The translations under genes were made by a program, and so were the position numbers. From assembly GCA_946887075.1 (NCBI GenBank), contig CAMPKA010000016.1, positions 4,485-68,484 of the forward strand: DNA of 64,000 bases, in the 5' to 3' direction. The DNA is from an uncultured Salinimicrobium sp. (GTDB lineage: Bacteria > Bacteroidota > Bacteroidia > Flavobacteriales > Flavobacteriaceae). This document shows, piece after piece, positions 18,701-25,613 of this stretch. Position 1 is the first letter of the stretch. The number at the start of each line of letters is the position of its first letter. The notes below the pieces were generated by a model, which saw only the letters and a program-made list of their open reading frames with translations, made no database searches and was not told where the DNA came from.

Positions 18701-18971
18701 TAAAGGCGCTTGAGAAAACCGACATCAAATTCACCATGTAGGCTACCTGGTCCGGCTCTGAAGCGAAAATGGAAAAAAAGGCGCCCATCATCTGATAAAG
18801 CGGAGCCCCCGGAGGATGCCCCACCTCTAGCTTGGAGGAAGTTGCAATATACTCCCCAGCATCCCAAAAACTCACCGTGGGTTCGACCGTAAGCCAGTAA
18901 ATAGCAAGTGCAATAAAGAACGCGACCCAGCCGAGGATTTTGTTCCACCTCGAGAAGTTGAGATCTGTCAT
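15702..18971 (-). CDS. DUF2723 multi-spanning membrane protein with TPR-like tail
   Basis: Large inner-membrane protein of 1089 residues. The first half has about a dozen hydrophobic helices. The N-terminal loop contains VEPTVSFWDAGEYIATSS then GHPPGAPLYQM, the hallmark of DUF2723, a GT-C-like fold related to TMEM260, an O-mannosyltransferase in animals. The acidic DAGE is the likely catalytic or metal-site loop. The middle and C-terminal parts are soluble, and the last 200 residues contain TPR-like helices such as ALIDQGDLEKAENVIDLAME. DUF2723 proteins are widespread in Bacteroidetes; a role in protein or surface glycosylation is plausible but unproven. It is translationally coupled to the downstream deacetylase. 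Confidence 0.85.
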   Translation of the reverse strand: MTDLNFSRWNKILGWVAFFIALAIYWLTVEPTVSFWDAGEYIATSSKLEVGHPPGAPLYQMMGAFFSIFASEPDQVAYMVNLMSVFSSAFTILFMFWSLVILIMKISGPAEELKTSQRIAVLGSAFVGAMAFAFTDSFWFNAGEAEVYAMATCIMSILFYLALLWERDMFAPRGNRWVILISFIIGLSFGVHFMGLLTIPAIGFLYYFKNFSKITVKNFILANVVVVAVLMFIFKLLLPYSLKLFAATEVFFVNTLGLPFHSGTIFTALALIAAFAYGIKYTRRKQYYQLNTLLLCIIFVFVGFSSWIMLPVRANANTVINENDPSSARELLAYYNREQYPETHLFYGPQFTEIYSGLDEDEPYLDDKPKYEMDLEAGRYVIVNDYRNAKQNTDDAHKSILPRMWSTEHAANYMDFTGPLDFTIKPEYQGEPALVQAVADFQQRYRQGSISNEQYDNFLRQYRDYLTVEKPSFASNLRYFFEFQLGYMYWRYFMWNFVGRQDDIQGKYTDQHGNWLSGIDFIDEMRLGPQDNLPEDIKNNRARNTYYFLPLILGLIGLVFQLKRDKKNFWVLLVFFLFTGIALKIYLNERPFEPRERDYALVGSFYVFAMWIGFGAYALFDSLKKYLVPKIAAPVVIIASFLAVPVLLASENYNDHDRSGRFSALAMAKMYLDSLDEDAILFTIGDNDTFALWYAQQIEGYRRDVRIVNTSLFATDWYIDQMRRQAWESEPVPGQLLHEDYVHGTNDAVWYQPITQDTMDIKAWLSWIASDDPRTKAELMSGQSVSTFPTKYLRLPVNRENVLENGIVQPEDAEKIVDEIIIEIEGDILYKNRLLMLDIVANNNWERPIYFTGGSFGDADYLWMKDYLQLDGIAYKLVPIRTPVNPRNPFDMGRINADKMYEIVMDWYWGNFGDPDIYYDSETRKNAITYRSNLARLTEALIDQGDLEKAENVIDLAMEKMPVDYFDYYTLIEPFIAGYYEVGEEEKARQLWQEVVEKYQENLRYYSSFDLERQLAWGNEIVTEIERYRSLVDLLVRNDSEEIARKEAAEFNDYLELFSHFYAEPEPPGEVPDTQEQKLPESLQTSPGE

Positions 18972-19093
18972 AGAAAGGAATTTGATTGCGAATTTAAGAA
19001 ATTGTTGATATAACGTCCGACAATCCTGATTATTTCCTAATTCTGGAGGCCTCTAGAAGGCAGAGACCAGCACAAAGAATTGCGAAAAATATT

Positions 19094-19123
19094 TTGCACA
19101 AGACAAACTTTGTTCTAAATTTG
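19094..19123 (+). promoter_or_regulatory. Promoter of tRNA-Gln
   Basis: TTG at 19094-19096, exactly 19 nt, then TAAATTTG at 19116-19123: a full match to the Bacteroidetes consensus. Transcription would begin about ten bases before the mature tRNA 5' end. Confidence 0.8.
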
Positions 19124-19140
19124 CATCCGCGTTTGAGCAA

Positions 19141-19213
19141 TGGCCTATGGTGTAACTGGCAACACGTCTGGTTTTGGTCCAGAAGAGTCTAGGTTCGAGC
19201 CCTAGTAGGCCAA
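19141..19213 (+). tRNA. tRNA-Gln (anticodon TTG)
   Basis: A 73-nt cloverleaf. Acceptor arms TGGCCTA (19141-19147) and TAGGCCA (19206-19212) pair fully, with discriminator A. The anticodon stem TCTGG/CCAGA encloses TTTTGGT, giving anticodon TTG for glutamine. The T arm CTAGG-TTCGAGC-CCTAG is intact. CCA is not encoded. It has its own promoter and terminator, so it is a single-gene unit. Confidence 0.97.
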
Positions 19214-19218
19214 CAAAA

Positions 19219-19250
19219 AAATCCCGCAGCAAAAGCCGGGATTTTTTTTT
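19219..19250 (+). terminator. Terminator of tRNA-Gln
   Basis: AAATCCCG (19219-19226) pairs with CGGGATTT (19237-19244), followed by an uninterrupted T run to 19250. It begins five bases after the tRNA. Confidence 0.9.
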
Positions 19251-19270
19251 GCCGAATTCCGAGAAAAAGA

Positions 19271-19307
19271 AGTGCCCCCAATAAGTTTCTAACTTTTTGG
19301 GGGCACT
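19271..19307 (-). terminator. Terminator of the 108-residue orphan gene
   Basis: A perfect 10-bp stem (19271-19280 with 19298-19307), with a smaller AGTT/AACT pairing in the loop, is followed on the minus strand by TCTTTTTCTC. It lies 41 nt past the stop codon of the gene at 19348-19674 and supports that gene being real. Confidence 0.8.
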
Positions 19308-19347
19308 CCCGTTGAGGCTTTATTTTCTTGACCTTTTGATTTATGCT

Positions 19348-19674
19348 TTATGCGACCTGAGACAGGTGGTAATAGTTCAGGGCATTCTGGTAAAAATTCA
19401 GACTTCTTTTATCCGTTTTTACACACGAGGTCAGAAATCTGTCAAGGTCCTGGCACTCAAAATTGATCGTCGTGTACTGAAAATCAGAAATGGGGATTTC
19501 AGCATGTACGATGGATTTTTCATAATCGATTTCCACCTTTCGGGCTCCGAAGTACATTTTGACTATTCCTTTATGAAGGGAACTGTATAGGGCATTTGCT
19601 CCTTCTTCACCACAGGTGGTATGAACAAAATTCTTAAATTCTTCTATGAGTTGTGTAGGTTGAAGTGTAGTCAT
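19348..19674 (-). CDS. Conserved-looking hypothetical protein, 108 residues
   Basis: I do not recognise the family. The protein is soluble, with no signal peptide or membrane helix. It begins MTTLQPTQLIEEFKNFVHTT, and has three cysteines (in TTCGEEG, FECQD and TSCVK) and many aromatic residues in the C-terminal third. The pattern suggests a small alpha/beta domain. It is a single-gene unit: tRNA-Gln and its terminator lie downstream on the other strand, and a strong terminator of its own follows. The gene is probably real because it has a normal start, a terminator and a codon usage like its neighbours. Confidence 0.7.
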   Translation of the reverse strand: MTTLQPTQLIEEFKNFVHTTCGEEGANALYSSLHKGIVKMYFGARKVEIDYEKSIVHAEIPISDFQYTTINFECQDLDRFLTSCVKTDKRSLNFYQNALNYYHLSQVA

Positions 19675-19872
19675 AAGGTCAATATTTAGGATTAGTCAGA
19701 TATTATTTTCAAGGGCTAATTTAACCCACGCCTTGTTAAAAAAGTTGTAAGGAAATACTGATTAGCACAGAATTAACAGCAGGTGACCTTGTTTGTGAAA
19801 AAATTAGGAGAAAACGTCTGACACGGGGATAAAGGATTTAACAACAGTAGCGGCTGCACGGAAGTACCTGCT

Positions 19873-20172
19873 TTACTGATGGCCCCGTACCAGCTGTACG
19901 AGTTCATGTTTTGGCACTACTCCCGACTGCCTCCATAGCTGCTGTCCATTTTTAAACAGGATCAGGGTAGGAACTCCCTGAACCTGATATTTCTGAGCCA
20001 GGGCCTGGTTCTTATCCACGTCGATTTTGACGATTCGGACCGCTTCTCCCAACTCCGCTTTTGCCTCCTCAAGGATAGGAGCCAGGGTTTTGCAAGGACC
20101 GCACCAGTCAGCAAAAAAATCCACGAGCACAGGACTTTCCCCTTTGATAATTTCGCTGAAGCTACTTTTCAT
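19873..20172 (-). CDS. trxA: Thioredoxin
   Basis: Small cytoplasmic dithiol reductant, 99 residues. The active site [12 protein letters not shown] has Cys24 and Cys27, and the cis-proline loop is [14 protein letters not shown]. Length and motifs are those of classical thioredoxin; no signal peptide is present. It stands alone, with about 200 nt on either side containing no other gene. Confidence 0.93.
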   Translation of the reverse strand: MKSSFSEIIKGESPVLVDFFADWCGPCKTLAPILEEAKAELGEAVRIVKIDVDKNQALAQKYQVQGVPTLILFKNGQQLWRQSGVVPKHELVQLVRGHQ

Positions 20173-20329
20173 GACACGGATGTTGTGAGGTTATAAAGAT
20201 ACCAAAAAATCAAATAACAGCTCCTAGGGGCGTGTCGTTTTGCTGCGGTTTGCTCCCTCCCGACCTTCTCAATGGGAAAGCCTGACACATTATTAGGGGA
20301 TAGGGTTTAGAAAAGAGCGCTGTAAATGC

Positions 20330-20337
20330 TACTTTTG
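20330..20337 (+). promoter_or_regulatory. -7 element upstream of the tryptophan dioxygenase gene
   Basis: TACTTTTG fits TAnnTTTG and lies 41 nt before the ATG at 20379. No proper TTG is seen at about 19 nt upstream, only TTT. Confidence 0.5.
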
Positions 20338-20378
20338 CAGGCCTAAGGCTTCTGTTTTGAGGCCATCAATCCGACGAG

Positions 20379-21281
20379 ATGAGTGACGACATCCTAAAAA
20401 AACTGCATGACAAGTATACTTCCCTTGGGGAGAAACCAGAGACTTACCTGGAAGGCCTATATCATGCTCGGCCGGTAACCTACTGGGACTATATTCAGGT
20501 GGATACGCTCCTTTCCCTTCAGAACCCGAGAACCGATTTCAAAGATGAAGAGATCTTCATCATGTACCATCAGATTGTGGAGCTGATGCTGAAACTCGTA
20601 CTCCATGAAGTGAAGCAAATCGTAGATGAGCACGAAGTTACCGAGGAATTTCTAATTGAGAAGGTCACCAGGGTAAACCGGTACACCTCCATGTTGATCA
20701 CCTCTTATGATGTGATGAGGTCGGGCATGAACTATGAGGACTACAATGCCTTCAGGACAGCCCTTGCCCCGGCCAGTGGATTTCAGAGTGCCCAGTTCAG
20801 GTTCATTGAGATCTATTGCACCCGTCTGGAGAACCTGGTGAATCAAAAAGGAAAGGATCGGTTGCCTGAGCATCCTTCAGTGGAGGATTTGTTCAGTAAT
20901 GTCTACTGGAAAGATGCGGGTCACGACAGGAAAATAGATACCAAAACCCTGACCCTGAGGTTATTCGAAGAAAAATACCTGGAGGAGTTCATCAGCACAG
21001 CCAAGAAGGTTCGGGGAAGAACGGTAGAGGATAAGCTATTAGCCTTGGATCATCCTTCTGATGCCCTGGTCACCAAGATCAAGGAGTTCGACAGGATATA
21101 TAATGTGGAATGGCCTCTGATGCATCTGAAAACCGCCGAACATTATCTGGATCGTAAAGGAGAGAACAAGGCGGCGACCGGGGGCTCCCCCTGGAAGAAA
21201 TACCTGCATCCCAAATATCAGCAGCGCAAGTTTTTTCCGTCTTTCTGGACCCAGGAAGAAATCGATACCTGGGGCACCTGA
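20379..21281 (+). CDS. kynA: Tryptophan 2,3-dioxygenase family protein
   Basis: Heme enzyme that opens the indole ring of L-tryptophan to N-formylkynurenine, first step of the kynurenine route. The 300-residue length suits the family. YHQIVELMLKLVLHE corresponds to the distal-His helix (HQ..EL...LLHE) of known TDOs, although Met and Leu replace the usual Trp and Phe. LAPASGFQSAQFRFIE carries the arginine that binds the substrate carboxylate, and the C-terminal AATGGSPWKKYL is the substrate-closing loop. No other kynurenine-pathway gene is nearby. nirK begins about 170 nt later with its own promoter. Confidence 0.9.
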   Translation: MSDDILKKLHDKYTSLGEKPETYLEGLYHARPVTYWDYIQVDTLLSLQNPRTDFKDEEIFIMYHQIVELMLKLVLHEVKQIVDEHEVTEEFLIEKVTRVNRYTSMLITSYDVMRSGMNYEDYNAFRTALAPASGFQSAQFRFIEIYCTRLENLVNQKGKDRLPEHPSVEDLFSNVYWKDAGHDRKIDTKTLTLRLFEEKYLEEFISTAKKVRGRTVEDKLLALDHPSDALVTKIKEFDRIYNVEWPLMHLKTAEHYLDRKGENKAATGGSPWKKYLHPKYQQRKFFPSFWTQEEIDTWGT

Positions 21282-21323
21282 GGCGCCTATTCCTGCCACG
21301 CCGACCTTTCTATGTTGCGAAAG

Positions 21324-21337
21324 CTGATTTTCATCAG
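21324..21337 (+). promoter_or_regulatory. FNR/CRP-type operator of nirK
   Basis: CTGAT-TTTC-ATCAG is an exact inverted repeat of five bases with a 4-nt spacer, differing from the FNR consensus TTGAT-N4-ATCAA only in the outermost bases. A -7-like TTTTTTTG lies at 21356-21363, so the palindrome centre (21330.5) would be about 39-41 bp before transcription start, the class II activator position. A receiver-CRP regulator is encoded 5 kb away. Confidence 0.6.
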
Positions 21338-21452
21338 TTTTTGAACCCGGACCCTTTTTTTTGAATATCGCCATGCGATGACACCCGTCATACTGTCCGG
21401 AAACCAATATCATGACATTTGTATCGATAAATCAGAACAAATACCAATGATC

Positions 21453-22898
21453 ATGAAAAATTTTAAACAATCTAAAGCTGTTGCCCTCTACCTGCTCGGG
21501 CTGGTCCTTTCAGGAGTTACTATGGTTTCTTGTGAAAAAGCTGTAGCCGCCAAAGAAGATCCAGAGCTGATCAAAGTTTATGGAGAAAGCGATGCTGAAC
21601 TGACAGCACCCCCGTTGGTACCCAGACCCGTTGGAAAACGAGCAGCTACCAAACTGATCGTAGACATGGAGGTGGTAGAAAAGGAAATGGAGATGAGCGA
21701 TGGGGTTAGTTATGTCTACTGGACTTTCGACGGGACCGTTCCCGGAAGTTTCATTCGGACTCGCGTTGGTGACGAGGTGGAATTCCATTTGAAGAACCAT
21801 CCATCGAATAAGCTACCTCACAATATTGACCTGCACGCGGTAACCGGCCCTGGAGGAGGTGCCGAATCCTCCTTTATAGCTCCTGGTCATGAAGCAGTTT
21901 TCACTTTTAAAACTATGAATCCAGGGCTTTATGTATACCACTGTGCTACTGCGCCTGTCGGAATGCATATCGCTAACGGGATGTACGGACTGATTCTGGT
22001 GGAGCCGGAAGGAGGACTTGCACCGGTAGACCGGGAGTATTATATCATGCAGGGCGATTTCTACACCGAGGGTGAGAACGGGGAAAGAGGGCTCCAAGCC
22101 TTCAGTATGGACAAGGCTGTAGACGAGGATGCTGATTACGTGCTCTTCAATGGAAAAGTCGGAGCCTTGACAGGGGAGAAAGCCCTCACTGCCAAGGTGG
22201 GGGAAACCGTGCGGCTGTTTGTCGGCAACGGTGGCCCTAATCTGGTATCCTCCTTCCATGTTATCGGCGAAATCTTTGATAAAGTGTATGTAGAGGGTGG
22301 CGCAATGGTGAATGAAAATGTGCAGACTACACTGATCCCGGCCGGTGGGGCGGCGATAGTGGAGTTCAAGGTTGAGATTCCCGGAGAACTGGTTCTAGTT
22401 GACCACTCTATTTTCAGGGCATTTAATAAAGGGGCAATAGGAATCCTTGAAGTGGAGGGAAGGGAAAATTCCAGGATCTTCGGAGGAAAGATAGACGAGA
22501 AAGTATACAATCCGGCTCCCCTTATCTCCGAAAATACCACGATGGAAGCCAACGGCGCTGTTGCTGAGTTTTCTTTTGAAGAAAAGATGGAACAGGGAAA
22601 GGCCATATACAGCAGGACCTGTTTGGCGTGCCACCAGGCAACCGGAAGCGGGATACCCAACGCTTTTCCTCCTCTGGCCTCTTCGGATTATCTCAATGCT
22701 GACGTTCACAGGGCGATCGAGGTGGTGAAATTTGGATTGAATGGTAAGATCGAGGTGAATGGAAACATCTATAACAGCGCCATGCCCAAACAAAACCTCA
22801 CAGATGAGGAGATTGCGAGCGTACTGACCTATGTTTACAATAACTGGAATAACAAAAAGGCCGAAGTTACCACTGAAATGGTAAAAAAGGCCAAGTAA
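21453..22898 (+). CDS. nirK: Copper nitrite reductase with C-terminal cytochrome c domain, lipoprotein
   Basis: Reduces nitrite to nitric oxide in the periplasm. From the ATG at 21453 (21447 also possible) it has 481 residues with a lipoprotein signal ending VSCEK. The first cupredoxin domain has PHNIDLHAV (Cu ligands and the catalytic Asp) and [19 protein letters not shown], giving type 1 Cys, His and Met and a type 2 His. The second domain has FHVIG (catalytic His) and [13 protein letters not shown] (type 2 His). The short loop between Cys and His suggests class II NirK. From about residue 370 follows a class I cytochrome c with CLACH at 390-394 and a later AMPKQ Met, so the electron donor is built in. 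An FNR-like box lies upstream; nirV and SCO genes follow. Confidence 0.95.
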   Translation: MKNFKQSKAVALYLLGLVLSGVTMVSCEKAVAAKEDPELIKVYGESDAELTAPPLVPRPVGKRAATKLIVDMEVVEKEMEMSDGVSYVYWTFDGTVPGSFIRTRVGDEVEFHLKNHPSNKLPHNIDLHAVTGPGGGAESSFIAPGHEAVFTFKTMNPGLYVYHCATAPVGMHIANGMYGLILVEPEGGLAPVDREYYIMQGDFYTEGENGERGLQAFSMDKAVDEDADYVLFNGKVGALTGEKALTAKVGETVRLFVGNGGPNLVSSFHVIGEIFDKVYVEGGAMVNENVQTTLIPAGGAAIVEFKVEIPGELVLVDHSIFRAFNKGAIGILEVEGRENSRIFGGKIDEKVYNPAPLISENTTMEANGAVAEFSFEEKMEQGKAIYSRTCLACHQATGSGIPNAFPPLASSDYLNADVHRAIEVVKFGLNGKIEVNGNIYNSAMPKQNLTDEEIASVLTYVYNNWNNKKAEVTTEMVKKAK

Positions 22899-22908
22899 AT
22901 TAAAAGCG

Positions 22909-23697
22909 ATGGCAGGATTTTTAAAATTGGTTACTGGTTGTGTTCTGATGATGGTCTCCTGGTCGGTTTTTTCCCAGGAGACCTCTATGGCCAGGGTGGA
23001 AGGAGGTTCCTTCCTTCCGCTTTACGGGACCTCTACCGAAGTGACTATCGAAAGTTTCATGATGGACAGATATCCCGTGACCAACGCGCAATTTGCAGCT
23101 TTTCTTGAGGGGAGCCCCCAGTGGAAAAGGTCAAGGGTGAAAAGGCTTTTTGCAGATTCTAACTACCTCAGATCGTGGGCAGGGGACTTGGATCCCGGAC
23201 CCGCAAATGATCCCGATGCCCCTGTGACCAATGTTTCGTGGTACGCAGCGAAGGAATTTTGCGAATGCCAGGGCAAGCGCCTTCCGAAAGTAGAGGAATG
23301 GGAATATGCAGCTATGGCCAGTGAGGAATTACCTGATGCCAGAGCTGATAAAGATTTTAACAGCTATATTTTGAGCTGGTACGAAACCCCGACCACCTAT
23401 GATAACCAGGTCGGCAAAACCTTCAGGAACTACTGGGGAATCTACGACCTCCACGGCCTTGTGTGGGAATGGACTCTGGACTACAACTCGGTTCTTATTT
23501 CCGGAGAATCCCGAAAGGATGCTGTAGGAGACAACAGCCTGTTCTGCGGAGCAGCTGCAGTAAGCGCCACGGATTTGATGAATTATGCGGCCTTTATGAG
23601 ATATGCTTTCAGAGGGAGTATTAAAGCCAGTTATGCCATTGAAAATCTCGGATTCCGCTGTGTCGGCCAAATTGATGAACAAAAAAACATGTTATGA
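22909..23697 (+). CDS. nirV: NirV-like protein, formylglycine-generating-enzyme fold
   Basis: Secreted protein of 262 residues in the SUMF1/FGE-sulfatase superfamily. It has a signal peptide (hydrophobic to VFSQE), then ARVEGGSFLPLYG, DRYPVTNAQFAAFL, PVTNVSWYAAKEFC, KRLPKVEEWEYAA, LVWEWTLDY and FRGSIKASYAIENLGFRC, the standard series of this fold. NirV is a known neighbour of nirK in denitrifiers, with no settled function. One Cys (LFCGA) is near the FGE active-site position, but the second active-site Cys is absent, so cysteine-to-formylglycine activity is unlikely. It begins 10 nt after nirK and overlaps the SCO gene by four bases. Confidence 0.85.
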   Translation: MAGFLKLVTGCVLMMVSWSVFSQETSMARVEGGSFLPLYGTSTEVTIESFMMDRYPVTNAQFAAFLEGSPQWKRSRVKRLFADSNYLRSWAGDLDPGPANDPDAPVTNVSWYAAKEFCECQGKRLPKVEEWEYAAMASEELPDARADKDFNSYILSWYETPTTYDNQVGKTFRNYWGIYDLHGLVWEWTLDYNSVLISGESRKDAVGDNSLFCGAAAVSATDLMNYAAFMRYAFRGSIKASYAIENLGFRCVGQIDEQKNML

Positions 23698-24305
23698 AAA
23701 AAGGACTCATTTTTCTGTTAGGATTGGCAGTGTTGCTTTCCTGTAACGAAAAAAAGGCAGAACCCCAGGCCCCACCGGAAATCCCCGCCCAGGCAATCCG
23801 GCAGGAAATTCCTGAACTATCCATTTACAACCTGCCGGCCACCTGGACCACCCAGGACAATGAGCAGATCGAACTCCGGGATTTAGAGGGAAAAGTGCTG
23901 GCCATGGTCATGATCTATACCTCCTGCAAGGCTGCCTGTCCCAGACTGGTGGCTGATATGCGGAATCTGGAGAATCAGGTTCCCGAATCCTTACTGGATG
24001 ACATTCAGTTCGTCATGGTGAGCATTGACCCCGATACGGATACCCCGGCGAGGCTAAAGCAATTTGCGCATGAGAATAAAATGGAGGAGGACCATTGGCT
24101 TTTTTTAAGAGGAACACAGGAGGATACCCGGGAATTTGCGGCGGTGCTGGCAGTGAGTTACAAGAGGATATCTCCGATGGACTTCTCTCATTCGAACATT
24201 ATCAGCATTTTCGATGAGACAGGCGTCCTGGTCCATCAACAGGAAGGCCTGGGTGTTGACAACACGGAAACCATAACGGCTATAAAAGAGGAACTGAAGG
24301 ATTAA
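23694..24305 (+). CDS. SCO1/SenC-family copper chaperone lipoprotein
   Basis: Membrane-anchored thioredoxin-fold copper carrier that usually loads the CuA site of cytochrome oxidase; here it may instead or also supply NirK. The 203-residue protein has a lipobox ending in Cys17 (VLLSC). The copper motif CxxxC is seen in TSCKAACPRL, and the distal His is in FSHSNIISIF. QFVMVSIDPDTDTPARL is the conserved SCO segment. Its ATG overlaps the nirV stop by four bases, so nirK-nirV-SCO is an operon. It ends at a convergent terminator. Confidence 0.92.
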   Translation: MKKGLIFLLGLAVLLSCNEKKAEPQAPPEIPAQAIRQEIPELSIYNLPATWTTQDNEQIELRDLEGKVLAMVMIYTSCKAACPRLVADMRNLENQVPESLLDDIQFVMVSIDPDTDTPARLKQFAHENKMEEDHWLFLRGTQEDTREFAAVLAVSYKRISPMDFSHSNIISIFDETGVLVHQQEGLGVDNTETITAIKEELKD

Positions 24306-24325
24306 TTCAGGGGAGGCAATTTATG

Positions 24326-24351
24326 GAAAGCCGGCGGAAAGACCGGCTTTC
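24326..24351. terminator. Bidirectional terminator between the convergent nirK and kinase operons
   Basis: GAAAGCCGG (24326-24334) pairs with CCGGCTTTC (24343-24351) around an 8-nt loop. It lies 20 nt after the SCO stop and 5 nt after the end of the convergent minus-strand operon. The T tracts are short on both sides. Confidence 0.65.
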
Positions 24352-24356
24352 TGTAT

Positions 24357-25574
24357 TTAAGGGAATTTGCCGGGATCCGGTTTCCAGCTTCTTTGGTTCT
24401 TCCATAGCATGAGCCCCAGAGCCAGGGGCATCAGAGCGCTGACCAGGGCCAGGAGGAGGAAGTAATCTGAAAGGAATGGAATACCAAGCCAAATGGCCAC
24501 TCCCTTATAAAAAATCAGAAGCTCTGACAAAATGAATCCAGTCAAATACAACCAGAAGAGTTTGGGAGGCACCAGGAGAAGCTCCGCTCTATTCAAAAAA
24601 ACCAATAGCGAGATACTGACCACGCCAAGGAAAGTCCAGTGAAGATACCCGATGATGAAATCCGGGTAGCGGAATCCAAGATCTGCAAAAAAAGGAATGG
24701 CTGAAAGGACCTGAAGCAGGATTTTTCCCCACAGCAGAAGGAAAGCCATCCGTAGCAACTGTCTCTGAAATGGAGAAAAAACGGTCCAAACTGATCTCTT
24801 CACGATGCTGGAGAATTCCAGAAACCCCATCAGCTGAAAAATCGCGCCAAGCGCTCCGAGAACGTAGAAAACCCAATGTGGTTCAAGCCAGAGCGCGGAG
24901 AGGAACAAAGAGAGCACAATTCCCACGTTTGTCAGGTAAAAGAAGCGGCTCAGGCTTCCGCGATCCTTCAGGGGACCGTTCTTTTCAAGAAAGTAGAACA
25001 GGATGCCGCACAGGGCTAGGATAAACCAGGCGTTGTACTGGAAGTGGAGGTAGAAATAAATCGATAACTTATACCAGATTGAGGTCTTACCAAGGGTAGC
25101 CATCACCCCGCCAACAGCCCAGGGTCCGACGCTGGAGATTAGCATGTACCAAAGTGCGGCTCTGATACATTTGAAGGAAAACGTTTGTTTGTTAACTGCA
25201 TCCACGTTCTTAAAAAAGTACCAGGCTGTAATGTAGGAGGAAAACAGGAAAAGGGTCGAAAAGATGATGGACCAGAGCGCATAGCCGGTAAAGGGAAAGG
25301 TGCAGAGCATTCCGATCAGGGTGATCTGGGTAAACTGAAAGATCCTTTTATACAAGATTGTTTTGGTTCCGGGGGGGATGTACAGCCTGTAGATCAGCGT
25401 AATCAGCGCAAGATACACCCATCCCAGGAGAGCTATGTGGGAATGAGCATGGACGACATAGCGGAAATTTGCACCGATGGGAGTGACGAAGAAAAGGCGG
25501 AGAAAAACCCCGAGGAATGCAGCAATACAGAAATAAAGAAATGCAGTTCGGGTATGCCGCCTTAAGTTTATCAT
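24357..25574 (-). CDS. Heme-copper-oxidase-subunit-I-like membrane protein of unknown function
   Basis: Polytopic inner-membrane protein, 405 residues with about 12 hydrophobic helices. The second helix reads VHAHSHIALLGWVYLAL, with His42, His44 and His46, resembling the helix of NorB/cbb3-type subunit I that carries heme ligands. Other possible ligands are in LHFQYNAWF and YLHWTFLG. The adjacent His-His and HPEVY blocks of a catalytic heme-copper centre are absent. It may bind heme or copper without being an oxidase; a resemblance to NnrS, another 12-helix NO-related protein with a HAH motif, is possible. It is last in the kinase, REC-CRP, universal stress protein operon, so a role in the NO or low-oxygen response is likely by context only. 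Confidence 0.6.
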   Translation of the reverse strand: MINLRRHTRTAFLYFCIAAFLGVFLRLFFVTPIGANFRYVVHAHSHIALLGWVYLALITLIYRLYIPPGTKTILYKRIFQFTQITLIGMLCTFPFTGYALWSIIFSTLFLFSSYITAWYFFKNVDAVNKQTFSFKCIRAALWYMLISSVGPWAVGGVMATLGKTSIWYKLSIYFYLHFQYNAWFILALCGILFYFLEKNGPLKDRGSLSRFFYLTNVGIVLSLFLSALWLEPHWVFYVLGALGAIFQLMGFLEFSSIVKRSVWTVFSPFQRQLLRMAFLLLWGKILLQVLSAIPFFADLGFRYPDFIIGYLHWTFLGVVSISLLVFLNRAELLLVPPKLFWLYLTGFILSELLIFYKGVAIWLGIPFLSDYFLLLALVSALMPLALGLMLWKNQRSWKPDPGKFP

Positions 25575-25613
25575 AGATCTAAATTAGAAAATCCTTCTGT
25601 CACAGGAAATGCT

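Noticed and set aside
22909..23697. Functional formylglycine-generating enzyme
   Set aside because: The fold is right but the second active-site cysteine is missing and the context is nirK; the NirV call is preferred.
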